DNA of 64,000 nt, from positions 372,001-436,000 of the forward strand of contig NZ_WUEY01000003.1 in assembly GCF_010668395.1 (NCBI RefSeq), in the 5' to 3' direction. The position numbers and the translations under genes were made by a program. The notes beneath the pieces are model-generated. The model was given only the letters and a program-made list of their open reading frames with translations. It made no database searches and was not told the DNA's origin. This DNA is from Martinezella lusitana. GTDB taxonomy: Bacteria; Pseudomonadota; Alphaproteobacteria; Rhizobiales; Rhizobiaceae. Shown in pieces: positions 28,744-41,978 of the stretch (position 1 is its first letter; each line of letters starts with the position of its first letter).

Positions 28744-28774
28744 GGCACTCTCCTCCCCGATCGGATCGCCGACC

Positions 28775-30448
28775 TCAATTGGCCGTGCGCGTGACGAATA
28801 CGGTTACAATCGGCTTTTTGCCCCAGCCCTGGTTGGCGGCCGAGCGCACCGCGCGACGAGCGGCCTCCTGCAGCATGTCCAGATCCTTGCGGCGTGCTCT
28901 GGGGATGCTTTCGATGGCGCTGACGATGGCGTCGAAGAGCGTATCTTCCATCTCCTCGCCTTCGTCGTCATAGGCCGGCAAGCCGATGGGTACGACATCC
29001 GGATCGCCGACGATATCGTAACGGGCATCCAGCACGACGTTGACGGCGACATGGCCGACATAGGACAGCTTCTTGCGCTCGCCGATGCCCATCTCGTCGA
29101 AATCGCCGATGAGCGTACCGTCCTTGAAGATACGCCCATGCGGGGCCTCACCGATAACTTCGACCGGTCCGGGCGCGAGGCGCAATATATCGCCGTTGCG
29201 CACGCGCGGTACGGTGGAAATGCCGCTCTGTTCGGCCAGTTCCTTATGGGCGGTCAGATGCGTCGCCTCGCCGTGCACAGGCACGACGACGGCCGGACGC
29301 GTCCACTCATACATCTTCTGCAGCTCGTTGCGTCTCGGATGGCCGGAGACATGCACGAGCGCTTCGGCGTCGGTCACGACATGCACGCCCTGCTCGATCA
29401 GGCCGTTCTTGATATCCTGGATCGCCTTTTCGTTGCCGGGAATGGCACGCGATGAAAAGACGACGATATCGCCGGCAGCCAGCGCAACATTGCGCATCTC
29501 GTCGCGGGAGAGCTTGGCAAGGGCCGCGCGCGGCTCTCCCTGACTGCCGGTCAGGATGACCACGACCTTGTCGCGCGGGATATAGCCATATTCGTCTTCC
29601 GCGATGAAAGGCTTGATGCCTTCCATCAGGCCGATGTCACGGGCAACATCGACGACCCGCTTCAGCGAGCTGCCCAATAGCAGCACTTCGCGGCCGGCAG
29701 CCTCGGCGGCCTCGGCGACCGTGCGGATACGGCCGACATTGGATGAGAAGGTGGTGATCGCAACGCGACCCTCGGCGTTCTCGATGATCTTGCGCAGGCT
29801 TTCCGAAACATCCTTTTCGGAAGGCGAAACGCCATCGCGGAGCGCATTGGTGGAATCGCACATCAGCGCCAGCACGCCTTCGTCGCCGATCTGGCGGAAC
29901 CGGGTCTCGTCCGTCAACGGCCCCAGCGAGGGCTCATGATCGATCTTCCAGTCGCCCGTATGGACGACGTTGCCGAGCGGCGTGCGGATCACCAGCGACA
30001 TCGGCTCGGGGATCGAGTGGTTGACGGCCACGCCTTCGATATTGAAGGGGCCGACATTGATGCGGTCACCGGCCTTGAAGAGCGTCACGGGAATCTCGCC
30101 CATCGACTTCTCATAATCGCGCTTGGCTTCCAGAAGGCCTGCGGTGAAAGCCGAGGCATAGATGGGAACATTCAGCCCGGGCCAAAGATCGTTCAGCGCG
30201 CCGTAGTGATCTTCGTGCGCATGAGTGATGATGATGCCCTTGAGGTTCTTGCGCTCCTTGGCGAGGAAACGGATATCCGGCAGCACCAGATCGACGCCCG
30301 GCAGATCCGGCCCCGGGAACGTCACGCCGCAATCGACCATGATCCACTGGCGCTGCTCGGGCGGGCCATAGCCGTATAGCGCGAGATTCATGCCGATTTC
30401 GCCAACGCCGCCGAGGGGCAGAAACACCAATTCGTCTTGCTTCGCCAT
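28775..30448 (-). CDS. rnj: Ribonuclease J
   Basis: Metallo-beta-lactamase/beta-CASP nuclease with 5'-3' exo- and endonuclease activity in mRNA decay and rRNA maturation. The 557-residue form starts MAKQDELVFLPLGGVGEIGM, preceded by GGGGA. Another ATG at 30466 overlaps the birA stop (ATGA) and would add six residues. The metal site H76-x-H78-x-D80-H81 (THAHEDHYGAL) is intact, as are SGHPRRNELQKMYEW and VPVHGEATHL of the beta-CASP region. Confidence 0.95.
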   Translation of the reverse strand: MAKQDELVFLPLGGVGEIGMNLALYGYGPPEQRQWIMVDCGVTFPGPDLPGVDLVLPDIRFLAKERKNLKGIIITHAHEDHYGALNDLWPGLNVPIYASAFTAGLLEAKRDYEKSMGEIPVTLFKAGDRINVGPFNIEGVAVNHSIPEPMSLVIRTPLGNVVHTGDWKIDHEPSLGPLTDETRFRQIGDEGVLALMCDSTNALRDGVSPSEKDVSESLRKIIENAEGRVAITTFSSNVGRIRTVAEAAEAAGREVLLLGSSLKRVVDVARDIGLMEGIKPFIAEDEYGYIPRDKVVVILTGSQGEPRAALAKLSRDEMRNVALAAGDIVVFSSRAIPGNEKAIQDIKNGLIEQGVHVVTDAEALVHVSGHPRRNELQKMYEWTRPAVVVPVHGEATHLTAHKELAEQSGISTVPRVRNGDILRLAPGPVEVIGEAPHGRIFKDGTLIGDFDEMGIGERKKLSYVGHVAVNVVLDARYDIVGDPDVVPIGLPAYDDEGEEMEDTLFDAIVSAIESIPRARRKDLDMLQEAARRAVRSAANQGWGKKPIVTVFVTRTAN

Positions 30449-30462
30449 CTGATCCCCAACCA

Positions 30463-31230
30463 TCATCTAAAGAAAACGTCGCCCGCGGCGATCGGCATGA
30501 TCCTGCCGTCCTCCGTCTCGAGCATCAACAAGCCATTATCATCGATTCCGGTGAAATGGCCCAAAATCGAGCGATCCGGCAAGTTCACCGTGATCTTTTC
30601 GCCGATACCGCAAGCGACCTCGCGCCAGCGCGCGGTGATTTCCCGAATGCCCTTGCCGCGATTCCAGGCGCCGAGCGCCTCGGACATGGTCGCATACAAA
30701 TGGGCAAACAACTCGTCCGGCGAAACCATCGAACCCTGCTGCCTGAGGCAGGTGACCGGATACATCGGATTGTCAGGCATGACCGCAATGTTGATGCCGA
30801 TGCCGATGACAAGCGCATAACGCCCGTCCGGCATGGCTTCGCCTTCGATCAGGATGCCGCAAGTCTTCTTTCGGCCGATCAGGATATCGTTCGGCCACTT
30901 GATCTCTACCGGTTCTGCAGCCAGCGGCAGCACGCTGCGCACAGCCTGATGCACGGCAACCGCGACCGCTAGCGGCAATGAGCCGATGCGGTCCATGGGA
31001 GCGGGGTCGATCAGAAGGAGAGATGCATAGAGATTGCCGGGCTCCGACACCCAGGGGCGACCGCGGCGACCGCGTCCACCCGTCTGGCGTTCGGCGGTCA
31101 CCCACAGGTTCCCGGGATCGCCGGCGCGTGCACGCTCAAGGCACACGCTGTTTGTGGATGACGTTTCCTGAAGGGCATCATGCCGGAAGTCGGCGAGCGA
31201 CTTCCGGTTATTCATGTCAGAGGCCATCAA
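30463..31230 (-). CDS. birA: Biotin--[acetyl-CoA-carboxylase] ligase
   Basis: A 255-residue ligase attaching biotin to carboxylase carrier proteins. The biotinyl-AMP loop [10 protein letters not shown] is present, with the core [20 protein letters not shown] and VIGIGINI. It has no N-terminal winged helix, so it is the non-repressor (type I) form. Its ATG overlaps the nuoN stop (ATGA at 31227-31230), so it is translated as part of the complex I operon, and its own stop overlaps a possible rnj start. Confidence 0.94.
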   Translation of the reverse strand: MMASDMNNRKSLADFRHDALQETSSTNSVCLERARAGDPGNLWVTAERQTGGRGRRGRPWVSEPGNLYASLLLIDPAPMDRIGSLPLAVAVAVHQAVRSVLPLAAEPVEIKWPNDILIGRKKTCGILIEGEAMPDGRYALVIGIGINIAVMPDNPMYPVTCLRQQGSMVSPDELFAHLYATMSEALGAWNRGKGIREITARWREVACGIGEKITVNLPDRSILGHFTGIDDNGLLMLETEDGRIMPIAAGDVFFR

Positions 31231-32669
31231 AACAGCGTCGCAGCGGCCAGATCGGCAGCCCCGCCGATCGCGCCGCCAAAGAAGACGTAGGCAACGACGA
31301 AGAGGCCGGAAAGACCGAAGACGAGGCGCAGCGAACCGGCCGTGCGCGCAAATTCGTCCTTGGCTTCATCGAACCACATCACCTTGATGACGCGCAGATA
31401 GTAGTAAGCGCCGACGACCGAGGCCAGAACGCCGATGATGGCGAGCGCATAGAGATGCGCCTGGATGGCCGCGACGAAGACGAAGTACTTTCCGAAGAAG
31501 CCTGCAAGCGGCGGAATACCGGCCAGCGAGAACATCAGCGCCGTCAGCACGACCGCCATGAACGGGTTGGTGGTGGAAAGGCCGGCGAGGTCCTCGATGG
31601 TCTCGACCTGACGTCCGTCCTTGCGGCGCATCGCCATGATGATGGCGAAGGAGCCGAGCGTCATGGCCATGTAGATGACCATGTAGAGCATGACGCCGGA
31701 CACGCCGGTCTTGGTGCCGGCGGCAAGGCCCACCAGCGCATAACCCATGTGACCGATCGACGAATAGGCCATCAGTCGCTTGAAGTTGCGCTGTCCGATC
31801 GCGGCGAAGGAACCGAGCAGCATCGACGCGATCGAGATGAACACGATGATCTGCTGCCAGTCGGCGAGCACCGGATGGAAGGCCGTGACGACGATGCGCG
31901 TCAGGATCGCCATGGCGGCAACCTTCGGCGCGCCTGCGAAGAAGGCGGTAACCGGGGTCGGAGCGCCTTCGTAAACGTCCGGCGTCCACATATGGAACGG
32001 CACGGCGGAGATCTTGAAGGCGAGACCGGCAAGAACGAAAACCAGGCCGAAGACGAGACCGAGCGAGCGGGTCTCGGCGCTCAGCGCCGCGGCGATGGCG
32101 TCGAAGCTCGTGTGGCCGGTGAAGCCGTAGACCAGCGACATGCCGTAGAGCAGCATACCGGAGGAAAGCGCGCCGAGGACGAAATACTTCAGGCCCGCCT
32201 CAGTCGACTTCAGGCTGTCGCGATTGATGGCGGCCACGACGTAGAGCGCCAGCGACTGCAATTCCAGCGAGAGGTAGAGCGAGATCAGGTCGTGCGCGGA
32301 GATCATCAGCAGGATGCCGAGGGTCGCAAGCACAAGCAGAACCGGAAACTCGAAGCGATCGAGCTGCTGCTCGCGCGCCTGCCCCATGCTGAGGAACATG
32401 GCGACGATCGAGCCGATAAGGGCGACGACCTTCATGAAGCGCGAGAAGCCGTCGGCTAGATAGGCGCCGCCATAAGCGAGCCCGTCGCCCGGCACGAAGA
32501 TGATCCACAGGCCGGCCACCGCAAGAAGCGCGATGGCAAGACCGGTGACCATGGGTCCCGACCGCTCGCCCGAGAAGACGCCGATCATGAGCAACGCAAG
32601 CGCACCGACCGCGAGGATGAGCTCCGGAATGGAAAGATGCAGGCTTGCAAGAATTGTGTCAGCAGTCAT
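31227..32669 (-). CDS. nuoN: NADH-quinone oxidoreductase subunit N
   Basis: Proton-pumping antiporter-like membrane subunit of complex I, 480 residues with about fourteen helices. The conserved proton channel lysines and glutamate are in [20 protein letters not shown] and [17 protein letters not shown], and [17 protein letters not shown] is the family signature. It is the last nuo gene, followed by overlapping birA. Confidence 0.95.
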   Translation of the reverse strand: MTADTILASLHLSIPELILAVGALALLMIGVFSGERSGPMVTGLAIALLAVAGLWIIFVPGDGLAYGGAYLADGFSRFMKVVALIGSIVAMFLSMGQAREQQLDRFEFPVLLVLATLGILLMISAHDLISLYLSLELQSLALYVVAAINRDSLKSTEAGLKYFVLGALSSGMLLYGMSLVYGFTGHTSFDAIAAALSAETRSLGLVFGLVFVLAGLAFKISAVPFHMWTPDVYEGAPTPVTAFFAGAPKVAAMAILTRIVVTAFHPVLADWQQIIVFISIASMLLGSFAAIGQRNFKRLMAYSSIGHMGYALVGLAAGTKTGVSGVMLYMVIYMAMTLGSFAIIMAMRRKDGRQVETIEDLAGLSTTNPFMAVVLTALMFSLAGIPPLAGFFGKYFVFVAAIQAHLYALAIIGVLASVVGAYYYLRVIKVMWFDEAKDEFARTAGSLRLVFGLSGLFVVAYVFFGGAIGGAADLAAATLF

Positions 32670-32687
32670 GTCGAATAGGTCCCGTCA

Positions 32688-34198
32688 TCAATTCATCGAC
32701 AGCGCAACATTCTGCGCAGCGTGCAGGGCAGCGGTATAGTTGTTCACCAGCAGATCCACCGAGGCGGCCGTGGCGTCGAAGATCGGAGCCGGATAGACGC
32801 CGAACAGGATCGTGAGTGCGATCAGCGGATAAAGGATCAGCTGTTCACGCGGCGACAGATCCAGGAGCTTCTTCAGGTTCTCCTTGTCCAGCACGCCGAA
32901 AATGACACGGCGGTAGAGCCAGAGCGCATAGGCGGCCGACAGGATGACGCCGGTGGCGGCAAAGAGCGCAACCCAGGTGTTGGCGCGGAAGACGCCGATC
33001 AGGGTCAGGAACTCGCCGATGAAGCCGGAGGTGCCAGGCAGGCCGACATTGGCCATGGTGAAGACCATCATCGCGACGGCGTATTTCGGCATGTTGTTGA
33101 CCAGGCCGCCGTATGCCGCGATTTCGCGGGTATGGGTGCGGTCGTAGATCACGCCGACGCAAAGGAAGAGCGCGCCCGAAACGATACCGTGCGACAGCAT
33201 CTGGAAGATCGCACCCTGCACGCCCTGCTGGTTCGCCGCGAAGATACCCATCGTCACGTAACCCATGTGGGCGACCGACGAATAGGCGATCAGCTTCTTG
33301 ATGTCTTCCTGCATCAGCGCCACCAGCGAGGTGTAGATGATGGCGATGACCGACAGCGCGAAGACGAGCGGCGCGAAATATTCCGACGCATTTGGGAACA
33401 TGCCGAGCGAGAAGCGGATGAGACCATAGCCGCCGAGCTTCAGCAGCACGCCTGCCAGGATGACCGAGCCGGCCGTCGGCGCCTGAACGTGCGCGTCGGG
33501 CAGCCACGTATGGACCGGCCACATCGGCATCTTCACCGCGAAGGAGGCGAAGAAGGCCAGCCATAGCCATGTCTGCAGCTGCGGCGGGAACTTGTACTGC
33601 AGAAGCGCCTGGATGTCCGTCGTGCCCGCCTGCCAGTACATCGCCATGATGGCGAGCAGCATCAGCACCGAGCCGAGCAGCGTGTAGAGGAAGAACTTGT
33701 AGCTGGCGTAGACGCGATCCTTGCCGCCCCAGACGCCGATGATCAGGAACATCGGGATGAGGCCGGCCTCGAAGAAGACGTAGAACAGCACGATATCCAG
33801 CGAGACGAACACGCCGATCATCATCGTCTCGAGGACGAGGAAGGCGATCATGTAGTCCTTCAGCCGCTTTTCGACCGAGAGCCAGCTTGCCAGGACACAG
33901 AAGGGCATCAGGAAAGTCGACAGGATGACGAACAGCATGGAAATGCCATCGACGCCCATGTGATAGCTGATGCCGCTGGTCAGCCACTCATGCTTCTCGA
34001 CCATCTGGAAGCCCGGATTGGCGTTGTCGAACCAGATCCAGACGAACAGCGATACGATGAAGGTGAAGACCGTCGTCGCCAGCGAAATGTTCAGGATGTT
34101 GCGGCGGCCGTTGGGGCCGTCGTCCTGCGTGAACAGCAGGAGCAGGACACCCACCAGCGGCAGGAACGTGACCGTTGAAAGAATGGGCCAATCGGTCA

Positions 34199-34199
<1 letters not shown>
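32688..34199 (-). CDS. nuoM: NADH-quinone oxidoreductase subunit M
   Basis: A 503-residue antiporter-like proton-channel subunit with about fourteen helices. Signatures are [40 protein letters not shown], and [19 protein letters not shown]. Its ATG overlaps the nuoL stop (TGATG at 34197-34201). Confidence 0.96.
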
Positions 34200-36193
<1,994 letters not shown>

Positions 36194-36200
36194 AGCTGTA

Positions 36201-36509
36201 TCAGCCCTTCATCACGTTGACGTCTTCAACCGCGATGGAGCCGCGGTTACGGTAGAAGACGACGAGAATTGCAAGACCGATCGCAGCCTCGGCGGCAGCA
36301 ACGGTCAAAATGAACAGAGCGAAGACCTGGCCGACAATGTCGTTGAGGAACGACGAGAAGGCGACCATGTTGATGTTGACCGCGAGCAGTATGAGTTCGA
36401 CGGACATCAGGATGATGATGACGTTCTTTCGGTTGAGAAAGATACCGAAGACGCCGAGCACGAAGAGGATGGCGCTAACCGTGAGGTAGTGGGAAAGTCC
36501 GATGACCAT
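36201..36509 (-). CDS. nuoK: NADH-quinone oxidoreductase subunit K
   Basis: A 102-residue membrane subunit with three helices and the conserved buried glutamates in [12 protein letters not shown] and [20 protein letters not shown], part of the central hydrophilic axis linking quinone chemistry to pumping. Full family length. Confidence 0.96.
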   Translation of the reverse strand: MVIGLSHYLTVSAILFVLGVFGIFLNRKNVIIILMSVELILLAVNINMVAFSSFLNDIVGQVFALFILTVAAAEAAIGLAILVVFYRNRGSIAVEDVNVMKG

Positions 36510-36540
36510 GTTCTTGTTCCTTTGATCCTCGTGCCTCGCC

Positions 36541-37155
36541 TCAGACGCCCTGCCCCGGCTTGACCTTGACCACCTCGACGGCGGTCGCGGGCGTGCGGGC
36601 GACCTGTTGGGGAATGTTCTGGCGCTTGATGTGCGTGCGATGCTTCAAGGTCAGCACGATCGCGCCGATCATCGCCACCAGCAGCACGAGACCGGCGATC
36701 TCGAAGAAATAAACGTAGTTGGTGTAGAGCACGTCGCCGAGGGCGGCCGTGTTCGTTCGGGTCGCCGGCGCCGGGATCGGCATGGCGACCGATTTGGCGA
36801 TCTCGGGCGAAATCACGCTGCCGCCGATAACGACGATCAGCTCGGCGGCGAGAATGACACCGATCAATGCGCCGATCGGTGCATATTCCAGAATACCCGC
36901 CCTGAGCTCGGAGAAGTCGATATCGAGCATCATCACGACGAAGAGGAAGAGGACCGCCACCGCGCCGACATAGACGACCAGCAGGATCATCGCCAGGAAT
37001 TCAGCCCCCATCAGCAGGAAGAGGCCGGCCGCGTTGAAGAAAACCAGGATGAGGAACAGGACCGAATGGACCGGATTCCGCGCCGAGATGACCATGAACG
37101 CCGACGCCACAGCGACAAAGGCGAAGATATAGAAAAAAAGAGCCTGCAGACCCAT
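36541..37155 (-). CDS. nuoJ: NADH-quinone oxidoreductase subunit J
   Basis: A 204-residue membrane subunit with five helices, starting [20 protein letters not shown] at 37155. The open frame begins 38 codons earlier, but that part is not family-like. The conserved helix 3 segment [20 protein letters not shown] carries the pi-bulge region. The 150 bases upstream, before nuoI's end, hold short inverted repeats (GGAC-GTTC-GTCC near 37225) and no gene. Confidence 0.94.
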   Translation of the reverse strand: MGLQALFFYIFAFVAVASAFMVISARNPVHSVLFLILVFFNAAGLFLLMGAEFLAMILLVVYVGAVAVLFLFVVMMLDIDFSELRAGILEYAPIGALIGVILAAELIVVIGGSVISPEIAKSVAMPIPAPATRTNTAALGDVLYTNYVYFFEIAGLVLLVAMIGAIVLTLKHRTHIKRQNIPQQVARTPATAVEVVKVKPGQGV

Positions 37156-37305
37156 GTTGGTGCCTTTTTCGTCTTCCCCCGGGCAGCCGGGAGTTTCCCT
37201 GCCCGATGGAGCTCGACCGGACGAACGTCCGGCAAAGCCCCGGTCTAGATTCGACCGCGGCGGCGACACTTGTGGCCGCCTGCCACGGCATATTCAAAAC
37301 TCCGC

Positions 37306-37797
37306 TCAGCGGTATGGCGAATCCAGCGCAATGTTGTGCGCGATTTCGCGTTCCCAGCGGTCGCCGTTGTCCAAAAGCCGCGCCTTGTCGAAGTAGAGTT
37401 CTTCGCGGGTTTCGGTGGCGAATTCGAAGTTGGGCCCCTCGACGATGGCGTCGACCGGGCAGGCTTCCTGGCAGAAGCCGCAATAGATGCACTTCACCAT
37501 GTCGATGTCGTAACGCACCGTGCGGCGGGTGCCGTCATTGCGGCGCGGCCCGGCCTCGATGGTGATGGCCTGGGCAGGACAGATGGCTTCGCAGAGCTTG
37601 CATGCGATGCAGCGCTCTTCACCGTTCGGATAACGGCGCAGCGCATGCTCGCCGCGGAAGCGCGGGCTGACCGGCCCCTTTTCGAACGGATAATTGATCG
37701 TCGCCTTCTGTTTGAAGAAGTAACGCATCGACAAAAAGAATGCGCCGACGAATTCCTTGAGGAACAGCGAGCTGACGGCGTTGGAAATTCCGGCCAT
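37306..37797 (-). CDS. nuoI: NADH-quinone oxidoreductase subunit I
   Basis: A 163-residue peripheral-arm protein with two 4Fe-4S motifs, [12 protein letters not shown] and [12 protein letters not shown], which hold clusters N6a and N6b. ATG 37797 is placed by GGAGG six bases before it; a TTG two codons upstream is unlikely. An N-terminal amphipathic helix attaches it to the membrane part. Confidence 0.96.
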   Translation of the reverse strand: MAGISNAVSSLFLKEFVGAFFLSMRYFFKQKATINYPFEKGPVSPRFRGEHALRRYPNGEERCIACKLCEAICPAQAITIEAGPRRNDGTRRTVRYDIDMVKCIYCGFCQEACPVDAIVEGPNFEFATETREELYFDKARLLDNGDRWEREIAHNIALDSPYR

Positions 37798-37837
37798 CTT
37801 CAACCTCCAAATCTGCTTGAAGCGAGGATCGACATCA

Positions 37838-38881
37838 TCATGCCCATCCCGTCAGCTTCAGCACGAATGCAACGATAACGACCATGGCGAGCGACAGCGG
37901 CAGGAAAACCTTCCAGCCGAGACGCATGAGCTGGTCATAGCGGTAGCGCGGCACGAAAGCCTTCACCATCGCGAACATGAAGAATACCAGGCACGACTTC
38001 AGCAGGAACCAGATGATGCCCGGAACCCAGTTCAGGATCCAGATATCGACCGGAGGCAGCCAGCCGCCGAGGAAAAGGATCGTCGTCAGCGAGCACATCA
38101 GGACGACGGCGGCATATTCGCCGAGCATGAACATCATGTAGGGCGAAGAACCGTATTCGACCATGAAACCGGCAACCAGCTCCGATTCCGCTTCCGGAAG
38201 ATCGAAGGGCGGGCGGTTGGTTTCAGCCAGCGCCGAAATGAAGAACACGATGAACATCGGGAACAGCGACAGCCAGTGCCAGTCGAGGAACGAAGCCGGC
38301 AGGCCGAGCTTGGTGCCGAGACCGGTCTGCTGCGAGAGCACGATGTCCGTCAGGTTCAGCGAACCGACGCACAGCAGCACGGTGACGATGACGAGGCCGA
38401 TCGAGACTTCGTAGGACACCATCTGCGCCGCCGAGCGCAGCGCACCGAGGAACGGATACTTCGAGTTCGAAGCCCAGCCGCCCATGATGATGCCGTAAAC
38501 TTCCAGCGACGAGATCGCCAGAATGTAGAGAATGCCGACGTTGATGTCGGCGACGACCCAGTTCTGCGCCACCGGCACGACGGCCCAGGTGGAGAGCGCC
38601 AGCACCACGGAAACCAGAGGAGCCAGCAGGAACACGGTCTTGTTGGCGCCGGCTGGGATGATCGGCTCCTTGAACATGAACTTGAGCAAGTCGGCGAAGG
38701 ACTGGAACAGGCCGAAGGGGCCCACGACGTTCGGGCCGCGGCGCAGCTGGACGGCAGCCCAGATCTTACGGTCGGCAAGCAGAATGTAGGCGATGAAAAT
38801 CAGCAGGCAGACCAGGAGCAGCAGGGACTGGCCGATCATGATCAGCGCGGGCCAGAGATAGGTCGAAACGAATGAGTCCAT
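37838..38881 (-). CDS. nuoH: NADH-quinone oxidoreductase subunit H
   Basis: A 347-residue membrane subunit with about eight helices that forms the quinone-binding junction with NuoB and NuoD. Conserved loops seen are [40 protein letters not shown] and [20 protein letters not shown]. It lies 12 bases after nuoG. Confidence 0.96.
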   Translation of the reverse strand: MDSFVSTYLWPALIMIGQSLLLLVCLLIFIAYILLADRKIWAAVQLRRGPNVVGPFGLFQSFADLLKFMFKEPIIPAGANKTVFLLAPLVSVVLALSTWAVVPVAQNWVVADINVGILYILAISSLEVYGIIMGGWASNSKYPFLGALRSAAQMVSYEVSIGLVIVTVLLCVGSLNLTDIVLSQQTGLGTKLGLPASFLDWHWLSLFPMFIVFFISALAETNRPPFDLPEAESELVAGFMVEYGSSPYMMFMLGEYAAVVLMCSLTTILFLGGWLPPVDIWILNWVPGIIWFLLKSCLVFFMFAMVKAFVPRYRYDQLMRLGWKVFLPLSLAMVVIVAFVLKLTGWA

Positions 38882-38893
38882 AGTCCTGTGCCC

Positions 38894-40975
38894 TTACTCT
38901 GCCGCAACGCGGAAATTGTTGCGGGCCAATGCCGAGCACTCGGCCATGACAGCCGATGCGCGCGTTATCGGGTTCGTCAAATAGAAGTCTTTGATCGGCG
39001 AAGCAAATGCCGATTTGGCCATAGCGCCGGCTTTTTTCGCAAGTGCGGCAATTTGGGCGCTATCGGCTTCGGCAATCTCGTCGATACCGGCGAAATGCGG
39101 GAAGGCTGCATAGAGCTTGGCGCGCAATTCCCTCAGCGAATCAAAGGGAAGCTTCTTGCCGAGTACGTCGGAAAGGGCGCGGATGATGGCCCAGTCCTCG
39201 CGGGCGTCGCCCGGTGCGAAACCGGCGCGGTTGCCCATCTGGACGCGGCCCTCGGTGTTGACCCAGGTGCCCGACTTTTCGGTGTAGGCGGCTGCCGGAA
39301 GGATGACGTCGGCGCTCTGTGCGCCGTTGTCGCCGTGCGAGCCGATATAGACCGTGAACTTCGCGCCCTTGCGGCTGAAATCCAGCTCATCGGCACCCAG
39401 CAGGAAGAGGACGTCCATCGAAGACAACATGGCAGCGGCGTTGACGCCCTTTTCGCCCGGCACGAAGCCGAGATCGAGGCCGCCGACACGCGAAGCTGCC
39501 GTGTGCAGCACGGCAAAGCCGTTCCAGTCTTCCTTGACGACGCCAACGGCTGCGGCGAGCTTGGCGGCGTTCGCCAGCACTTCCGCACCGTCTTCGCGGA
39601 TCAAGGCGCCCTGCCCGACGATAATCATCGGCTTCTGGGCATTCTTCAGGACATCGGCAAAGCTGTGCGAACCGTTGACGATATCAGCCAAGGTATCCGG
39701 GCCGGCACCGAGATAGTCATAAGAATAGCGGAGGTCGGCAGCTTCGCCGATCACGCCGATCGGAAACTTGCCACGACGCCAGCGCTTGCGGATGCGCGAA
39801 TTCAGCACGGCAGCCTCGAAGCGCGGATTGGCGCCGACGATCAGCAGCGCATCGGCGGCTTCGATGCCCTGGATGCTCGGGTTGAAGATGTAGCTTGCGC
39901 GGCCGAGCGACGGATCAAGCGCCGTCCCGTCCTGGCGACAGTCGAGGTTTTCCGATCCGAGCGATCGCAGCAGTTCGCCAAGAGCGTACATTTCCTCAAC
40001 CGAGGCAAGATCGCCGGCGATTGCGCCGATCTTGTCGCCGCTGGTGGCCGAAACCGCCGACTTGATGGCGGCGAAGGCGTCGCTCCAGCTTGCCGGCTGC
40101 AGGCGGCCGTCCTTGCGGACATAGGGCTTGTCCAGGCGCTGCGTCTTCAGACCGTCCCAGATGAAGCGCGTCTTGTCGGAGATCCACTCTTCGTTGATCT
40201 GCTCGTTGACCCTGGGCAGCACGCGCATAACTTCGCGGCCGCGGGTATCGACACGGATGGCAGAGCCGAGCGCGTCCATGACGTCGATCGATTCGGTCTT
40301 GTTCAGTTCCCACGGGCGAGCCGTGAAGGCAAAGGGCTTCGAGGTCAGCGCGCCGACCGGGCAAAGATCAACGATGTTGCCCTGCAGCTCGGAGGTCATT
40401 GCCTGCTCGAGATAGGTGGTGATTTCGGCGTCTTCGCCGCGGCCGATCAGGCCGAGCTCGGAGATACCGGCAACTTCCGTCGTGAAGCGAACGCAACGCG
40501 TGCAGTGGATGCAGCGGTTCATGACCGTCTTGACGAGCGGGCCGATATACTTGTCTTCGACGGCGCGCTTGTCTTCCTGATAGCGCGAACTATCGATGCC
40601 GAAGGCCATGGCCTGGTCCTGCAGGTCGCATTCGCCGCCCTGGTCGCAGATCGGGCAATCCAGCGGGTGGTTGATCAGCAGGAATTCCATCACGCCTTCG
40701 CGGGCCTTCTTGACCATCGGCGTGTTGGTGAAAACTTCCGGAAGCTCGCCGTTCGGGCCGCCGCGGATATCGCGAACGCCCATGGCGCAGGATGCCTGCG
40801 GCTTCGGCGGGCCACCCTTCACTTCGACGAGGCACATGCGGCAATTGCCGGCCACCGACAGTCGTTCATGGAAGCAGAAGCGCGGGACTTCGGCGCCGGC
40901 TTCCTCGCACGCCTGGATAAGCGTGTAGTGATCCGGAACTTCGATCTCTTTACCGTCAATCTTCAGTTTAGCCAT
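38894..40975 (-). CDS. nuoG: NADH-quinone oxidoreductase subunit G
   Basis: A 693-residue peripheral-arm subunit. The N-terminal 2Fe-2S ferredoxin domain (CFHERLSVAGNCRMCLVEVK) is followed by the His-ligated 4Fe-4S motif (HPLDCPICDQGGECDLQDQA), a further 4Fe-4S motif (CIHCTRCVRF) and a molybdopterin-oxidoreductase-like domain without cofactor. It is separated from the upstream HHH gene by 242 bases (40976-41217) that contain an 8-bp inverted repeat, AACCTGGC/GCCAGGTT, at 41009-41047. Confidence 0.96.
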   Translation of the reverse strand: MAKLKIDGKEIEVPDHYTLIQACEEAGAEVPRFCFHERLSVAGNCRMCLVEVKGGPPKPQASCAMGVRDIRGGPNGELPEVFTNTPMVKKAREGVMEFLLINHPLDCPICDQGGECDLQDQAMAFGIDSSRYQEDKRAVEDKYIGPLVKTVMNRCIHCTRCVRFTTEVAGISELGLIGRGEDAEITTYLEQAMTSELQGNIVDLCPVGALTSKPFAFTARPWELNKTESIDVMDALGSAIRVDTRGREVMRVLPRVNEQINEEWISDKTRFIWDGLKTQRLDKPYVRKDGRLQPASWSDAFAAIKSAVSATSGDKIGAIAGDLASVEEMYALGELLRSLGSENLDCRQDGTALDPSLGRASYIFNPSIQGIEAADALLIVGANPRFEAAVLNSRIRKRWRRGKFPIGVIGEAADLRYSYDYLGAGPDTLADIVNGSHSFADVLKNAQKPMIIVGQGALIREDGAEVLANAAKLAAAVGVVKEDWNGFAVLHTAASRVGGLDLGFVPGEKGVNAAAMLSSMDVLFLLGADELDFSRKGAKFTVYIGSHGDNGAQSADVILPAAAYTEKSGTWVNTEGRVQMGNRAGFAPGDAREDWAIIRALSDVLGKKLPFDSLRELRAKLYAAFPHFAGIDEIAEADSAQIAALAKKAGAMAKSAFASPIKDFYLTNPITRASAVMAECSALARNNFRVAAE

Positions 40976-41217
40976 CGTCCACTCAGTCCTATGTCACGTC
41001 TTCAGCCCAACCTGGCCGGAGACAATTTCATGATCGCAAGCCAGGTTTCCATCGGGACGGCTCAAATGCCCGATGGCACCGGTTCGCTCACAATAAGCTT
41101 TGCCGATACTTGTCCCCGCAAGACCAGCTTTACGATCGAACCGTGCGGATCGCGCCCGCACCGTCCCCATCGCCTTCATTCACCCTCCCCGGCCGTCGGA
41201 TACAGCCGAGGAAATTC

Positions 41218-41970
41218 TCAACTCCGGCCTTTCGGCAGCAGCGCCTTCGCCTGGCCAACCCAGTCGTCGCGCCTTATGCGGCCGTCAAAGCCGAGTTCGG
41301 CGTCGATCCGCTCGATATCCGCATCGCTCCAGGCGGCGATATCGGCAAATCGCTTGACGCCGCGTCCGTTCAGCACCTGCTCCAGCTTGGGACCGATGCC
41401 GGATATCCGCTTCAGATCGTCAGCCTTTGCCACAGCTTTGCGACCGCGCGAGGGAGCCGGGTCTGTCGAAACCGGTTTCGCCGCTTCGACCTTGGCCTTG
41501 CCCCGGGCGGCTGCCGCCACCGGCGTTGCGGACACAACCGGCTTCGGCTCCGCCTTCTTGGCCCCCACAGGTTTTGCGACCGCGGGCTTCGGCTTTGCAG
41601 CCACCGGCTTCGAGACGACCGGCTTGACAGCGGGCGATGCCTTTACCGGCTTCGCTTCCCCTGCCTCGTCCTTCTTTACCGCCGGCTCCTCCCTGGAGAC
41701 GACAGCATCCCTTGCGTCCGTCTCGGCCGCGCGCTTGCCGGAAGCCTCGACCGCCCCTTGAAGCGCACCGAAGAAGGCACCGGCGATCTGCGATGTAACG
41801 CTGAAGCCTATGGCCGCCGCCGCGGCAAACGCCGCAGCCTGATGGGCAACCAACGGATGGATCGGCATCATGGGCGCGTTCCGCAGCATATCGGCGGCGA
41901 CGCGGCCGAAACCGGCCGATGCATCATCGGCCGCTCCGCTGTCCTGCCTGATATCCGTGGTCTTCGCCAT
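41218..41970 (-). CDS. Helix-hairpin-helix protein inserted between nuoF and nuoG
   Basis: A 250-residue protein from ATG 41970 (MAKTTDIRQDSGAADDASAG). It has an N-terminal Ala-rich hydrophobic region (AFAAAAAIGFSVTSQIAGAF), then a long low-complexity Lys/Pro/Ala/Val linker. The C-terminal module is of about 60 residues: LKRISGIGPKLEQVLNGRG, AAWSDADIERIDAELGF, RIRRDDWVGQAKALLPKG. The same module ends the extended NuoE of this operon. HHH motifs of this kind usually contact nucleic acid, but the place in a complex I operon suggests an accessory or assembly role; this is inference. It starts eight bases after nuoF. Confidence 0.75.
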   Translation of the reverse strand: MAKTTDIRQDSGAADDASAGFGRVAADMLRNAPMMPIHPLVAHQAAAFAAAAAIGFSVTSQIAGAFFGALQGAVEASGKRAAETDARDAVVSREEPAVKKDEAGEAKPVKASPAVKPVVSKPVAAKPKPAVAKPVGAKKAEPKPVVSATPVAAAARGKAKVEAAKPVSTDPAPSRGRKAVAKADDLKRISGIGPKLEQVLNGRGVKRFADIAAWSDADIERIDAELGFDGRIRRDDWVGQAKALLPKGRS

Positions 41971-41978
41971 GACAATCC

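Noticed and set aside
40994..41179. 61-codon minus-strand frame between the HHH gene and nuoG
   Set aside because: No ribosome-binding site, no recognisable sequence and no coding-like composition; probably spacer.
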